A stretch of 64,000 nt of DNA, taken from assembly GCF_036227405.1 (NCBI RefSeq), contig NZ_CP109473.1, positions 248,001 to 312,000 on the forward strand, given 5' to 3'. Numbering within the stretch: position 1 is the first letter of the stretch; each line of letters opens with the position of its first letter. Shown piece after piece: positions 1 through 8,402 of the stretch. The notes beneath the pieces were generated by a model that did no database searches, was not told the DNA's origin, and worked only from the letters and a program-made list of their open reading frames with translations. This DNA comes from Streptomyces sp. NBC_01460. GTDB lineage: Bacteria; Actinomycetota; Actinomycetes; Streptomycetales; Streptomycetaceae. Position numbers and translations under genes: made by a program.

Positions 1-40
1 GCATGAGCGCGTCGTAGCTGACGGCCTCCAGGATCTTCAT
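1..40 (-). CDS. 5' end of an unidentified protein, cut by the window edge
   Basis: An ATG on the minus strand (40..38) overlaps the TGA of the upstream dioxygenase (39..37) in an ATGA arrangement, and the frame stays open to the window edge, reading MKILEAVSYDALM. Only 13 codons are visible, so the product cannot be named. The 4-base overlap says it is translationally coupled to the PhyH-type dioxygenase and probably belongs to the same pathway. Confidence 0.5.
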   Translation of the reverse strand, partial: MKILEAVSYDALM

Positions 41-840
41 GACGACGGCCTGCGGGAGCGGGGGGCGTACGGGCTGAAGTGCCTGTCGGAGAAGAGTTCG
101 GGCCACCGCTCCCGCGTTGGTTCCAGCCCGCGTCCCACGGCCAGGACGGCGCGCCAGTAGGGCTTGACGGGCGGCCACGGCGCGCCGGTGCGGCAGTACG
201 AGGCGTCGACCATGTACCGGGGTTCTCCGCCGGCGGGGCCGGCGGCCGCACGGCGGGTGTGGAAGAGCGCCGAGTGCAGGAGCACGGTCGAGCCACGGGG
301 CAGTTCGTCGATCGTCTCCTCCCCGGGCTGCCGTGCAGTCCCCAGGGCGCTCATCTCGTCCTTCTCCGCGACCCGGTGGTGGGATCCCGGCAGCACGGCC
401 AATGAGCCCATGCCGGGCCGGAGTCCGCCGAGGTAGTGCAGCACGTGGACCATCGGCAGGGCGCGGTCCCGCTGCGGGTGCTGTTCGTAGTCGTGGTGCC
501 AGCTCTTGCCGGCCCCGCCGGGCGGTCGGCGGTCGCTGTGCAGATGGTGGAAGACGAAGGAGGGCCCCAGCAGGTCCTCGTCCTGCAGAAGTTCGAGGAG
601 CGGGGCGTACACGGTGAGTTCCGCGTGCGCCGCCATCTCCAGTTCGACTCTCGGCGGAGTAGCGCCCTCCCGTAAGGAACAGGCGTCGATGGATAACTGT
701 CTCAGGCCGGTGTCGACCCATCGGTCCACTTCGGGCAGGAGGCGATCGACCAGAGTGGCAGGGAGGAATCCAGGCAGTACGAGGAATCCGAGCTCGGGGA
801 AGCTCTTCACCTGCATGTCGAGGCCCATGCAACCGATCAT
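37..840 (-). CDS. Phytanoyl-CoA dioxygenase (PhyH) family protein
   Basis: Predicted Fe(II)/2-oxoglutarate-dependent dioxygenase of 267 residues. The iron triad is visible: the H-x-D pair in WHHDYEQHP near residue 115 and a distal His in LHSALFHTRR near residue 190. The Arg in EPRYMVDASY is in the place used to bind 2-oxoglutarate. Family members hydroxylate acyl-CoAs, amino acids or natural-product intermediates; the substrate is not evident here. AGGAG lies 8 bases before the ATG at 840, supporting this start. It is followed without a gap by the edge gene, so it is the first or an early gene of an operon running off the window. Confidence 0.88.
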   Translation of the reverse strand: MIGCMGLDMQVKSFPELGFLVLPGFLPATLVDRLLPEVDRWVDTGLRQLSIDACSLREGATPPRVELEMAAHAELTVYAPLLELLQDEDLLGPSFVFHHLHSDRRPPGGAGKSWHHDYEQHPQRDRALPMVHVLHYLGGLRPGMGSLAVLPGSHHRVAEKDEMSALGTARQPGEETIDELPRGSTVLLHSALFHTRRAAAGPAGGEPRYMVDASYCRTGAPWPPVKPYWRAVLAVGRGLEPTRERWPELFSDRHFSPYAPRSRRPSS

Positions 841-1367
841 TCGAGAAACTCCTGTCCATCCACAGAGAAGTCGTCAGAAATCCACTCTTCATAGGCAGGA
901 CGTTTCTATCCCGCTCACCTACGCCGCACGCCTTGATGCCCGACATTGGCCAAAGGTCGGTGAGTTGGCCGGAACACAGGTGAGCGTTGAAGGCGCTCGC
1001 TCCGTGACAGCACCCGACCTTCACGTCCGTCGCTCCGTCACGGCAGACACCCGTCTCCGGCCTCCAGGACACAGCGCTTCGGAGTCGCTCACGCCGCACC
1101 CACCTCACGTTGTTCCTCCCTGAGAGTTCACATCGCTTCAGCTCCACCCGTGCCGCTGGAGTACGGCTGACCGGGGGGATCAGAACGAATGCCCCCGGAT
1201 CCGGCAGGAAAGACGCGCTCTTCGTCGGCCGGTCGGGCATCGCCGGAGAGTTCCGACGCCGCGCCTGAGGCGCTCGGGCCGGTCTCTGCGTGATGATTGA
1301 CGGGAGAGTCATCGCCGCAGCAGCCATGCGACGGTGCCGCAGAGTCGGCTCGAAAGGGGAGGCGGCC
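841..1367. other. Divergent intergenic region
   Basis: About 530 bases separate the minus-strand dioxygenase from the plus-strand DUF3048 lipoprotein gene and should carry both promoters. Open frames here lack a ribosome site and a convincing protein. I see no repeat or strong dyad. Confidence 0.5.
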
Positions 1368-2318
1368 ATGCCTACCTCCGGAACGAAGCGATCGACCGCC
1401 GCCGCGCTGGCCGGGCTCACGCTCGTCGTCACCGCGGCCTGCGGCAGCCCGGGCGGAGAGAGGGCACCATCCGCAACACGCGCCGACGTTCTCGCCGTGA
1501 AGATCGACAACGTAGCCGCGGCCCGGCCCCCGACCGGACTCGAGAAGGCCGACATCGTCTACGTGGAGCAGGTGGAGGCAGGTCTCAGCCGGATACTCGC
1601 CGCCTACTCCTCCGACCTGCCACCCGTCGTCGGCCCCGTACGCAGCGCTCGCGAAACCGATCTGGAGCTGCTCCGGCAGTTCGACGAGCCGACGCTCGCG
1701 TACTCGGGCGCCCAGTCCGCCCTCCAGCCGTCGATCGAAGCCGCCCCCCTCGACGCGCTGCCGCCGTCGAAGGCACCGGACGCCTATTTCCGCAGCGGGG
1801 ATCGCGCCGCACCGCACAATCTGTATGTGCGCCCCGGAAGGATCCCGCACGCCTCCACCGGGGTGAACGCCGCCGAGGACATCGGCCTCCGCTTCGCCGC
1901 GCCGCCCCCGGGCGGTACCCCCGTCAACGAGCGCACCGTGTCCTACCCGTCGGCACGATTCACCTTCACCTGGGCCGCGGACCGGGACCAGTGGCTGGTG
2001 AGCATGGACAGAACCCCGGCCCGTACGGCCTCCGGTGGCCGGCTCGGAGCCGCCACAGTGGTCCTGCAGGACGTGGACGTGCAGCCTTCACGCTTCCGGG
2101 ACCGCGGCGGAAACACCTCACCCTTCAGCGCGACCGTGGGGTCCGGCTCGGCGGTGGTCCTGCGCGACGGCAAGTCGTACGACGTGGCATGGGAACGGAA
2201 GACCGCCGAGTCGGCGACCGGCTTCACCACCAAGGACGGCGAGCCGATGACGTTCGCGACCGGCCAGCTCTGGATCGTGCTCGTACCCGATGACGCGGAG
2301 CCGGCCGGAGATCATTGA
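1368..2318 (+). CDS. DUF3048 domain-containing lipoprotein
   Basis: The 316-residue product starts with a lipoprotein signal whose lipobox is VTAAC, so it is probably anchored outside the membrane by a lipidated Cys near residue 24. The body carries the DUF3048 (YerB-like) signature: VKIDNVAAARPPTGLEKAD, then VVGPVRSARETDLELL and FDEPTLAYSGAQ, with a C-terminal lobe ending in FATGQLWIVLVP. The molecular role of the family is not established. I chose the ATG at 1368 because AAAGGGGAGG precedes it; an in-frame ATG at 1290 lacks such a site and would bury the signal peptide. Confidence 0.9.
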   Translation: MPTSGTKRSTAAALAGLTLVVTAACGSPGGERAPSATRADVLAVKIDNVAAARPPTGLEKADIVYVEQVEAGLSRILAAYSSDLPPVVGPVRSARETDLELLRQFDEPTLAYSGAQSALQPSIEAAPLDALPPSKAPDAYFRSGDRAAPHNLYVRPGRIPHASTGVNAAEDIGLRFAAPPPGGTPVNERTVSYPSARFTFTWAADRDQWLVSMDRTPARTASGGRLGAATVVLQDVDVQPSRFRDRGGNTSPFSATVGSGSAVVLRDGKSYDVAWERKTAESATGFTTKDGEPMTFATGQLWIVLVPDDAEPAGDH

Positions 2319-2327
2319 GCACAGCGG

Positions 2328-2590
2328 GGGCCAGGGCAGTGATGAATCCGCGCTCAGGTCGCGCCCGGAAGGGCTGAGGCGAGTATGTCCGTCAGCCGGT
2401 CCTCGTAGGTGCCGGCGTTCCAGCCGCGGCCGGCGGTGAGATGGATGAAACGGGTGGGGCCAGGTCAAGGCCCCCCACCAGGAGTCCGCCAGGCGGGCCG
2501 TGTCGGCGCCAGCCGGCAGGACGCCGTGTGGGCGAGGTGGACGACGAAGGCGGTCACGCCGGTCATCCGCTCCTCTTCGCTGAGCTACTC
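2328..2590 (-). pseudogene. Degenerate unidentified gene
   Basis: Read on the minus strand, one frame gives MTGVTAFVVHLAHTA, then meets an in-frame TGA near 2480, and then continues with RFIHLTAGRGWNAGTYEDR and a natural-looking end at a second TGA near 2355. Codon use in the two pieces is protein-like, while no intact frame spans them. Upstream (2600-2700) another short piece ends in AFTLFEKSVRGAGE. I do not recognise the family. An unrelated pair of chance frames is possible. Confidence 0.3.
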
Positions 2591-2744
2591 CCCCGCGCCC
2601 CGTACGGACTTCTCGAACAGTGTGAACGCCTTCTGCGCACCGCCGGGGTGGGGTTTGCCTTCCTTGCGGCCGGCAACCTGATCTTGTCCGCCCGGCGCTC
2701 CGGCCCGATCGGCGAGCACCGTGCGAAGCGGCGGGCACGCGAGG

Positions 2745-2779
2745 GCCCGGCCGCCCCCGGATGAGCGGGGCGGCCGGGC
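2745..2779 (-). terminator. GC-rich hairpin after the DUF1996 gene
   Basis: A perfect 13-bp inverted repeat (gcccggccgcccc / ggggcggccgggc) with a 9-base loop sits about 23 bases past the stop of the DUF1996 gene. There is no U-run, as usual for actinobacterial terminators. Confidence 0.75.
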
Positions 2780-2801
2780 TTCGGCGGATCCGGTGGTCGG
2801 G

Positions 2802-3893
2802 TCAGGGCAGACGGTGGTCTTCGTTCAGCACGGTGCCACGTTCGGGGCGGTACAGGTCGAAGCCCCTCGTGTCGCACTGGAGACCACCGACGATGCAGTG
2901 GTCGACCAGGGCCTTGAGGGTGCGCTCCTCCCACGCGTTGAAGAAGTCGTAGTGGAAGGAGTAGCCGCGGCCGCTGGCCAGGCGGACCTGGGACATGTCG
3001 CCGTTGACCGGCCACGCCATCTTGAACTCGATCATCGGCAGTGCGACCGGGTGGGAGGTCGGGCACATGTTGTCGTTGGTGCCGGGCTTGACCACCGGGT
3101 AGGACATGTGGCTCTGGTGGTTGGGGGTGTCGAGGTACTTGCCGTCCCAGCAGCTGGGCGCCTGCATACGCAGGTTGAGCTGCACGTCGGGCCGGCTCGG
3201 ACAGCTCGCCGGGATGTCGGTGTTGAAGAAGCTGTCACCGCATTCCCAGCCCTCGACGAAGCCCTTGTGGCTGCGGAACTCCTGGGCGCTCTGCATCGGG
3301 TTGCCGACGACGTACCGCAGCCCCTTGGGGAAGGGACGGACACTGCGGTAGTCGGTGACACCGGACTTGTAGTAGATGACCTGCGGACCGACGGGCAGGA
3401 TCTTCTGGTCGCCCTTGTACAGCGAGGGCATCCAGTACGCCGAGGCGTCCGCGGGCGCCTTGCAGGTGGTGTTGCCTCCGTAGAGCGAGCCGGTGGTGCT
3501 GGCGGCGTTGGTGGAGGTGTTGCCCATGAACGTGTGGTCATGGGACTTGCCGAACTGACCCGGGTAGACGATCGGGTCGTCCGTCGCGGTGTGGGTGACG
3601 GCGCAGCCGGCCTGGAACTCGTGGTGGTAGGCCGGGGGCGGGGTGGCTGTGGACGGTGTCACTCCGGTGACCTGGGGGACGGCCGGGATGTAGCCGTCTC
3701 CGTCGGCGTCGTCGCCCGAGGCCTGGGTGGACGCGGCCATGACGTGTCCGCTGTGAGCGTTGGCCGCGACGACGGCGGACGAGGTTCCCTGGTCCGTGCC
3801 CGCGGCGGAGGCGATGGTGCCGATGCCGAGGGCGCTGGCGACGAGGGCCGTGCCGAGGAGGAGTGCGGGGAGCCGTTTCGGACTCGATCTCAA
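2802..3893 (-). CDS. DUF1996 domain-containing secreted protein
   Basis: The product of about 363 residues has an N-terminal signal peptide (RSSPKRLPALLLGTALVASA ... IASAA) and a long DUF1996 domain with its hallmarks: HHEFQAGCAVTHTATDDPIV, GKSHDHTFMGNTSTN, SAYWMPSLY, and GDMSQVRLASG near the end, with several Cys likely to form disulfides. The family is common in secreted proteins of actinobacteria and fungi, often next to carbohydrate-binding modules; its activity is unknown. I placed the start at a TTG (3893) because AGGAG lies 8 bases upstream and the signal peptide begins there; the open frame extends to 4001 without a ribosome site. Confidence 0.88.
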   Translation of the reverse strand: MRSSPKRLPALLLGTALVASALGIGTIASAAGTDQGTSSAVVAANAHSGHVMAASTQASGDDADGDGYIPAVPQVTGVTPSTATPPPAYHHEFQAGCAVTHTATDDPIVYPGQFGKSHDHTFMGNTSTNAASTTGSLYGGNTTCKAPADASAYWMPSLYKGDQKILPVGPQVIYYKSGVTDYRSVRPFPKGLRYVVGNPMQSAQEFRSHKGFVEGWECGDSFFNTDIPASCPSRPDVQLNLRMQAPSCWDGKYLDTPNHQSHMSYPVVKPGTNDNMCPTSHPVALPMIEFKMAWPVNGDMSQVRLASGRGYSFHYDFFNAWEERTLKALVDHCIVGGLQCDTRGFDLYRPERGTVLNEDHRLP

Positions 3894-4021
3894 GGGGATC
3901 TCCTGCCCATGGGGGTGGTTTCGCGTGAACGCGAACACGCCACGCGACTGGTGCCGTGCGGTGGTGCCGGGGTGGCGGGGCCGAGCGGCAGGCCCCGCCA
4001 CCCGTCATGGGGTCCGGCTCG

Positions 4022-4123
4022 TCAGCTGTGGACGCCGAAGTCGTGGAGCGAGTAGCCCCGGCCGGTGCCGCCCGCGGTGAACTGGAGCTTCACGTACCGG
4101 GCGGTGGCGGCTGACGCCGGGTG
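4022..4123 (-). pseudogene. C-terminal stump of an F5/8 type C (discoidin) domain
   Basis: The minus strand encodes ARYVKLQFTAGGTGRGYSLH followed by DFGVHS and a stop. This is the last beta-strand pair of an F5/8 type C domain, parallel to ARYVRMQGVTRATGYGYSLW in the neighbouring intact protein. Upstream the frame holds only the terminator of that neighbour and unrelated sequence, so the rest of the gene is gone. It is probably the tail of a deleted secreted carbohydrate-active protein, or of a former C-terminal module of a neighbour. Confidence 0.7.
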
Positions 4124-4201
4124 CGTGGGCCGGACCGTCGGGCCGGCACGTGCGCTGCGCTTCGCGTGGAGTGGAGAGGACGCACGGTGTCGGCGTGCGA
4201 G

Positions 4202-4248
4202 CCCTTCCGGGCCGGGCCGCGGGGACATGATCACCCGGCCCGGAAGGG
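4202..4248 (-). terminator. Hairpin after the beta-helix protein gene
   Basis: A 15-bp perfect inverted repeat (cccttccgggccggg / cccggcccggaaggg) with a 17-base loop lies about 43 bases past the stop at 4291. It separates the gene from the F5/8 stump. Confidence 0.75.
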
Positions 4249-4290
4249 AATCGAGGCCCTCGCCGCCATGACGGCGGTGAGGCAGACGTC

Positions 4291-6486
4291 TCAGGGGAAG
4301 GAGACGACGGTCGACGGCACGGTCGAGGTCCCGGCCGGGATGGTGGACGCCCCGGTGTTGTTGATGACGTGGTTGTAGTGGCCCATTCCACCGAGGGACA
4401 CCACCAGGAGGCTGTGGAACTTCACCCCAGGCTTGACGGGCGCCTTGAAGCCGTGGTCCTGCACGATGGTCGGGTCCACGTTGTAGTTGCAGTAGCTGCC
4501 GAGGCCCCACGCCTCGTGGGTGTTCACCGAGTCGTCGACGCGGTAGGCGGCGTACCCCTTGGTGGCGCCGTTCTGGATGGCGGCCTGGTTGGGGGCGTCG
4601 TACGCCTTCTCGTTCTGGTAGAAGATCGTCTTGCCCCGCTCGCCGTACCACTCGACGTCGTACTTGTTGAAGTGCTCGACGAACAGGCCGGTGGCCAGCA
4701 CGTCGTCACCGTTGACCCGGACGCCGTAGTCGGCACGGTTGGTCTCCCAGCCCCAGCCCTCGCCGTGGTCGGCACGCCAGACCCAGGTGTGGTCGATGAT
4801 CGCGTCGTCACTGTTCACGACCATGCTGGTGGTGGCCTTGCCCGCGCCGGCGCCGCCGATGCGGATGTACACGTCCTGCACGGTGGTGGGGTTGGCGGTG
4901 TGGTCCGCACCGGCGCCCTGCGGCCCGATCTCCAGCAGGGTCGGGGAGTTGACAGGTCCGGCGTCGATCAGGAAGCCGGCGAGCTTGACGCCGTCGACGT
5001 CGGCCACCTTCATCGCCGTGACCCCGTTGTCCGGGATGATCGTGGCGAGGCCGAGGCCGAGCACGACGGTGTTCGCGCGGTTCACGTTGATGGTCCGGTC
5101 GACGTGGTAGACGCCCGGGGTGAACAGGAGGTTCAGGCCCTGGGCCAGCGCCTGGTTGATCGTGGCGGCGGTGGCACCCGGCTTCACCACGTAGAACTGG
5201 CTGAGCGGAATGGAGTCACCCTGCGGGGTTCCGCCGGCCCAGCTGGTGCCACGCGCGTTGGTGCGCTTGGCGGGGGTGAACACCTTGTACTCGTTGCCGT
5301 CCAGGTAGAGGTACGGCTTCTCGCGGGAGACCGGGGTGGTGTCGAGCGTGGTGTAGCGGGGCTCGGGGAACGAGGTGGCCGGAGCGCCTTCGACGCCGGA
5401 GAAGGTCTGGTTCCAGACGCTGTTGGACCAGCTGCCGATGGAGCTGTCCCGGGTGTACCACTGCTGCTGTGAGTAGTTGCCGATCTGGCCGTCGATCTTC
5501 GAGTCGGCGATGTACCCGCCGCTGGCCCAGCCGTAGCCGTTCGGCGCCAGGTTGAGGCCGCCCTTGACGTGCATGCGGCGGAAGGAGGACGCCTGCGAGA
5601 CGGCCCACCGGTTGGTGCCGTTGGCCGGGTTGAGGGTCAGCCCCTCCGCACCGCGCCAGAAGTTCTGGGTGGCGTTGCCGTTGAACCAGCCGGCGTCGAC
5701 GGTCACGTCACCGTTGATGGTGGTGTCACCCGGCCGCAGCCCGAGGCCGGCGATCTGGGTGTAGAAGCCGATCTGCGCGTTGAGGTTGTTGTACGTGCCG
5801 GGCTTGAAGAGGAAGGCGTGCCGGCCGGAACCGAACTGGGCCGACTCCTGCTCCTGGAACACCTGGTCCAGCTTGCCCTGGATGTTCGGGGTCGAAGGAT
5901 CGATGACGTGCACGTTGGGGCCGAGATCACCGCCGCCGGGCAGCGCCGGACCGCCGTCGCCCCCACCGCCGTACACCTGGAACTCCCAGAGCGAGTAGCC
6001 GTATCCGGTCGCTCGCGTCACACCCTGCATACGCACGTACCTGGCCGTGCCGGATATCGCGAGGGTCTCGGTGCCGCCCGCGCCCGTCGTGGTCGAGTAG
6101 GCCGTCGACCAGTTGGTGCCGTCCGTCGACAGTTCGATGCGGTAAGCCTTGGCGTACGCCCCCTCCCAGCGCAGTACCACCTGGCTGAGCGAGGTGGAGC
6201 TGCCCAGGTCCACCTGCAGCCACTGCCCGTCGGACGCGGCGCTCGACCAGCGGGTTCCGAGATTCCCGTCGACCGCGTCGGCCGCCGGGGTCCCGTAGTG
6301 CTCCTGGCTCGAAGCCGTGACGGGCTTGCCCTGCGACAGCAGCGCAGGAGCTGCCTGCGCCGTGGTCGTCGGAACCACCGCCAGGAGCGTGGCGGCCAAC
6401 GCGGTGACGACGGCACTCGCGAGACCGCGCCGCACGCGGCCGCGGGGTGGCGGCGAGGCCGCAAGAGACATGCCGAACAGAGACAT
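4291..6486 (-). CDS. Secreted F5/8 type C plus right-handed beta-helix protein
   Basis: The 731-residue product has a long signal peptide (to about residue 46, ending TTTAQAA), an F5/8 type C carbohydrate-binding domain at about 50-175 (ASSQEHYGTPAADAVDGNLG through GYGYSLWEFQVYG), and two pectate-lyase-like beta-helix segments, the first starting near HVIDPSTPNIQGKLDQVFQE and the second near LLFTPGVYHVDRTINVN. Two tandem beta-helices resemble GH55-type glucanases, but I cannot point to catalytic residues, so the substrate is open. The ATG is preceded by GAGGAG. A 14-bp palindrome upstream suggests control by a LacI-type sugar regulator. Relatives are sometimes mislabelled adenylyl cyclase. 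Confidence 0.82.
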   Translation of the reverse strand: MSLFGMSLAASPPPRGRVRRGLASAVVTALAATLLAVVPTTTAQAAPALLSQGKPVTASSQEHYGTPAADAVDGNLGTRWSSAASDGQWLQVDLGSSTSLSQVVLRWEGAYAKAYRIELSTDGTNWSTAYSTTTGAGGTETLAISGTARYVRMQGVTRATGYGYSLWEFQVYGGGGDGGPALPGGGDLGPNVHVIDPSTPNIQGKLDQVFQEQESAQFGSGRHAFLFKPGTYNNLNAQIGFYTQIAGLGLRPGDTTINGDVTVDAGWFNGNATQNFWRGAEGLTLNPANGTNRWAVSQASSFRRMHVKGGLNLAPNGYGWASGGYIADSKIDGQIGNYSQQQWYTRDSSIGSWSNSVWNQTFSGVEGAPATSFPEPRYTTLDTTPVSREKPYLYLDGNEYKVFTPAKRTNARGTSWAGGTPQGDSIPLSQFYVVKPGATAATINQALAQGLNLLFTPGVYHVDRTINVNRANTVVLGLGLATIIPDNGVTAMKVADVDGVKLAGFLIDAGPVNSPTLLEIGPQGAGADHTANPTTVQDVYIRIGGAGAGKATTSMVVNSDDAIIDHTWVWRADHGEGWGWETNRADYGVRVNGDDVLATGLFVEHFNKYDVEWYGERGKTIFYQNEKAYDAPNQAAIQNGATKGYAAYRVDDSVNTHEAWGLGSYCNYNVDPTIVQDHGFKAPVKPGVKFHSLLVVSLGGMGHYNHVINNTGASTIPAGTSTVPSTVVSFP

Positions 6487-7351
6487 AAAGGGGATCTCCT
6501 CAAGGCGAGAGAGCGCATGGGAGAGCGCTCTCCGGAACCATGCCCGCGTTCTCGGGCACGGTCAATATCCCTGACACGACTTTTCTTTCAGCTTGAGTTA
6601 AGTGGGAGAGGCATCCCGCCCACCCGGCAGGAGACCAAAGGGCCGCCGAAGCGCTCGGCGACCCGGGTCTCCATGATCGCCAGACCATGCGCAGGGCACG
6701 TCAGAGCCCCGATCGCCTGCTCCAGGAACAGGAGCGGAGATCCTCGAGTCGGTCGCATGCCACTCCGGCCGGCCGGCCCTCTCCACGCTTCCACGTCGCG
6801 CGCCGGTGGTCGGAGCCTTCGGCGGAGAGGGCGGTCACGGCCTCGAGCCGCTCGCGCCGTAACTGCCCATCGGAGGGGGCCGCCGAGTGCGGCAGGCGTT
6901 CTTCTCCGAGAAGACTCCGGCGACGAGTGCACCGAGCGGGGAACCGGATCCATCGATGTCGACAGGCGTGGCATCCCGGGGAGGTACAGCGCCGGGCCCC
7001 GCTTCGTGGCGGACTTGCCGGTGATTCCCACGGCGGCGCAGGGCTGGGTGCGGGCGCGGCCACGGCTTCTGCCGTGCGGGCCCGCCTCTCCCCCAGGGTC
7101 TGGACGAGAGGTTCGAGTTCGTGCAGCGCCCGGAGCAAGGCCGGCGGCGGTTCCGGAGTATGGGGACAGGCGTCCCAACAGGGGTCATCCGGTGAGTCCT
7201 TCGCAGGAGACGCTGATTCCCTCCGTCAGCGCGGTGATCACATCCACCACCTGGTGCTGAAGTTCCCGCACCCCTCCTGGACACGTGTCCGGGCACCTGG
7301 GAAGATCCACAACTGGACCTGCAACTCGCTTGTGATCAAGGAGAGTTCAGC
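6487..7351. other. Long intergenic region with operator and coding remnants
   Basis: About 860 bases. The first 50 hold the promoter side of the beta-helix gene and its palindromic operator. On the minus strand between about 6600 and 7250, protein-like stretches occur in alternating frames, for example AHGLAIMETRVAERFGG (near 6680) and LRALHELEPLVQTLGERRA (near 7120), with no single open frame joining them. This looks like a gene decayed by several frameshifts. I cannot identify the family. Confidence 0.4.
6520..6533 (-). promoter_or_regulatory. Palindromic operator, LacI-family type
   Basis: GGAGAGCGCTCTCC is a perfect 14-bp palindrome with a central GCGC, 34-47 bases before the start codon of the beta-helix gene. 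It resembles the operators of LacI-type sugar regulators of Streptomyces, such as the cellobiose regulator CebR (TGGGAGCGCTCCCA), but differs in the arms, so the regulator is not assigned. Confidence 0.55.
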
Positions 7352-7831
7352 ATGCGCTCGTTAGCTCTGCGACACCGCGTCACTGTCGTCGCCGTCACCG
7401 CGCTCCTGGCCGGGGCGGGCACCCTGGCCGCCGCTCCCCCGGCCCTGGCCGGGGATGACTCGACGATCTTCGGCAAGGACAACACCGTTGCCGTGGGCGA
7501 GGTTACGTACGCCCCGGCGACGGCGCAGGACGAGGACGGCATCACGGTCGACGTGACGTACTCCTGCGACCCGACCCCGACGCTCTCCTTGGGCATCGCC
7601 TGGCGGCTGGCCGACGAGCGGGACTCGCAGATCGACAGCCCCCGCGGTGTCGCGACCCTGCAGCCCTCCCAGCTGACCTGTGATGGGAAGAAGCGCACTG
7701 TGGCGATCACCGCCCGCACGTGGGGGGACACCCTTCCGTTCGGGGAAGGCGATCCGGTGCAGGTCACGGCGGTCGTGGACAACTTCGAGGGCGCGCCGTA
7801 CGCCCGGCGCGTGGTGGTCACGACGATCTGA
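7352..7831 (+). CDS. Small secreted protein of unknown function
   Basis: The 159-residue product has a clear signal peptide (MRSLALRHRVTVVAVTALLA ... APPALAG) and a mature part of about 125 residues with alternating beta-strand-like segments and exactly two Cys (YSCDP and LTCDG) that could form one disulfide, suggesting a small beta-sandwich. AAGGAGAG lies just before the ATG. I recognise no family. A strong hairpin follows the gene, so it appears to be monocistronic. Confidence 0.8.
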   Translation: MRSLALRHRVTVVAVTALLAGAGTLAAAPPALAGDDSTIFGKDNTVAVGEVTYAPATAQDEDGITVDVTYSCDPTPTLSLGIAWRLADERDSQIDSPRGVATLQPSQLTCDGKKRTVAITARTWGDTLPFGEGDPVQVTAVVDNFEGAPYARRVVVTTI

Positions 7832-8402
7832 GGCCGCGGGCGGCGTTCGGACGCCGGGCCGCGTGGGCCCGCCGGTATCCGGCGGGCCCAGAGGCGCAGG
7901 GGACGCGGTCACGTCAGGAGACTTGCGGGAGGCACCGCAGACGGCTCAGCAGTGGCCTACGCCCTGTCGACGAGAGCACCTGTCCGCCACGAAGGGTGCT
8001 GGCACGGGACATCGTCCGCCGCTGCGTCACCGAGGCCTGCCGGGCGCCTGGGCACCTCGGACGAGACAAGGCGGTGCCCATGGGCCCGGCGTTGGCGCGC
8101 GGCTGCTCGGCGACAGTGCCCGGGTCGGTGTCGGAGACGGTCAGGACGGGGCGGCCGGCGTCGAGGATGCGCCGGTAGGTCCCGCGGTACTCGCCGTTGC
8201 CGTCCGCGATCAGCGCGGCCGCGGCCGGGGGGCTTGACCGCGGCGGTGGCGCACTCCTCGGCCCTGTTCTCATACAGCTACCGACGGACCCGTATCGCAG
8301 CGTGACAGGGCGCGGAAAGAACCGCGTCACCAGCCGCAACCGGCGTCGATCAGTCCTTGCATTGTCATCTTCCTGGGCTGGGCGGCTCGTACACTGACGA
8401 AA
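7832..8402. other. Intergenic region with a coding remnant
   Basis: Apart from the terminator at its left end, this stretch holds a minus-strand segment (about 8090-8230) with protein-like codon use reading LIADGNGEYRGTYRRILDAG then PVLTVSDTDPG, without a start, a ribosome site or a matching continuation. It is probably a remnant of a lost gene of unknown family. The right end carries a TACACT (8390-8395) that could be the -10 element of a leaderless transcript starting at the ATG at 8403. Confidence 0.35.
7864..7890 (+). terminator. Hairpin after the small secreted protein gene
   Basis: A perfect 12-bp stem (tgggcccgccgg / ccggcgggccca) with a TAT loop lies 33 bases past the stop codon. Confidence 0.8.

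Noticed and set aside
2721..4055. Open frame of 444 codons on the plus strand
   Set aside because: It is antisense to the DUF1996 gene, which has a signal peptide and a known domain.
4369..5472. Open frame of 367 codons on the plus strand
   Set aside because: It is antisense to the beta-helix protein gene and shows the same GC-driven Val/Gly/Arg composition; no ribosome site.
5569..7260. Open frame of 563 codons on the plus strand
   Set aside because: It starts antisense to the beta-helix gene and runs into a non-coding region; composition is not protein-like.
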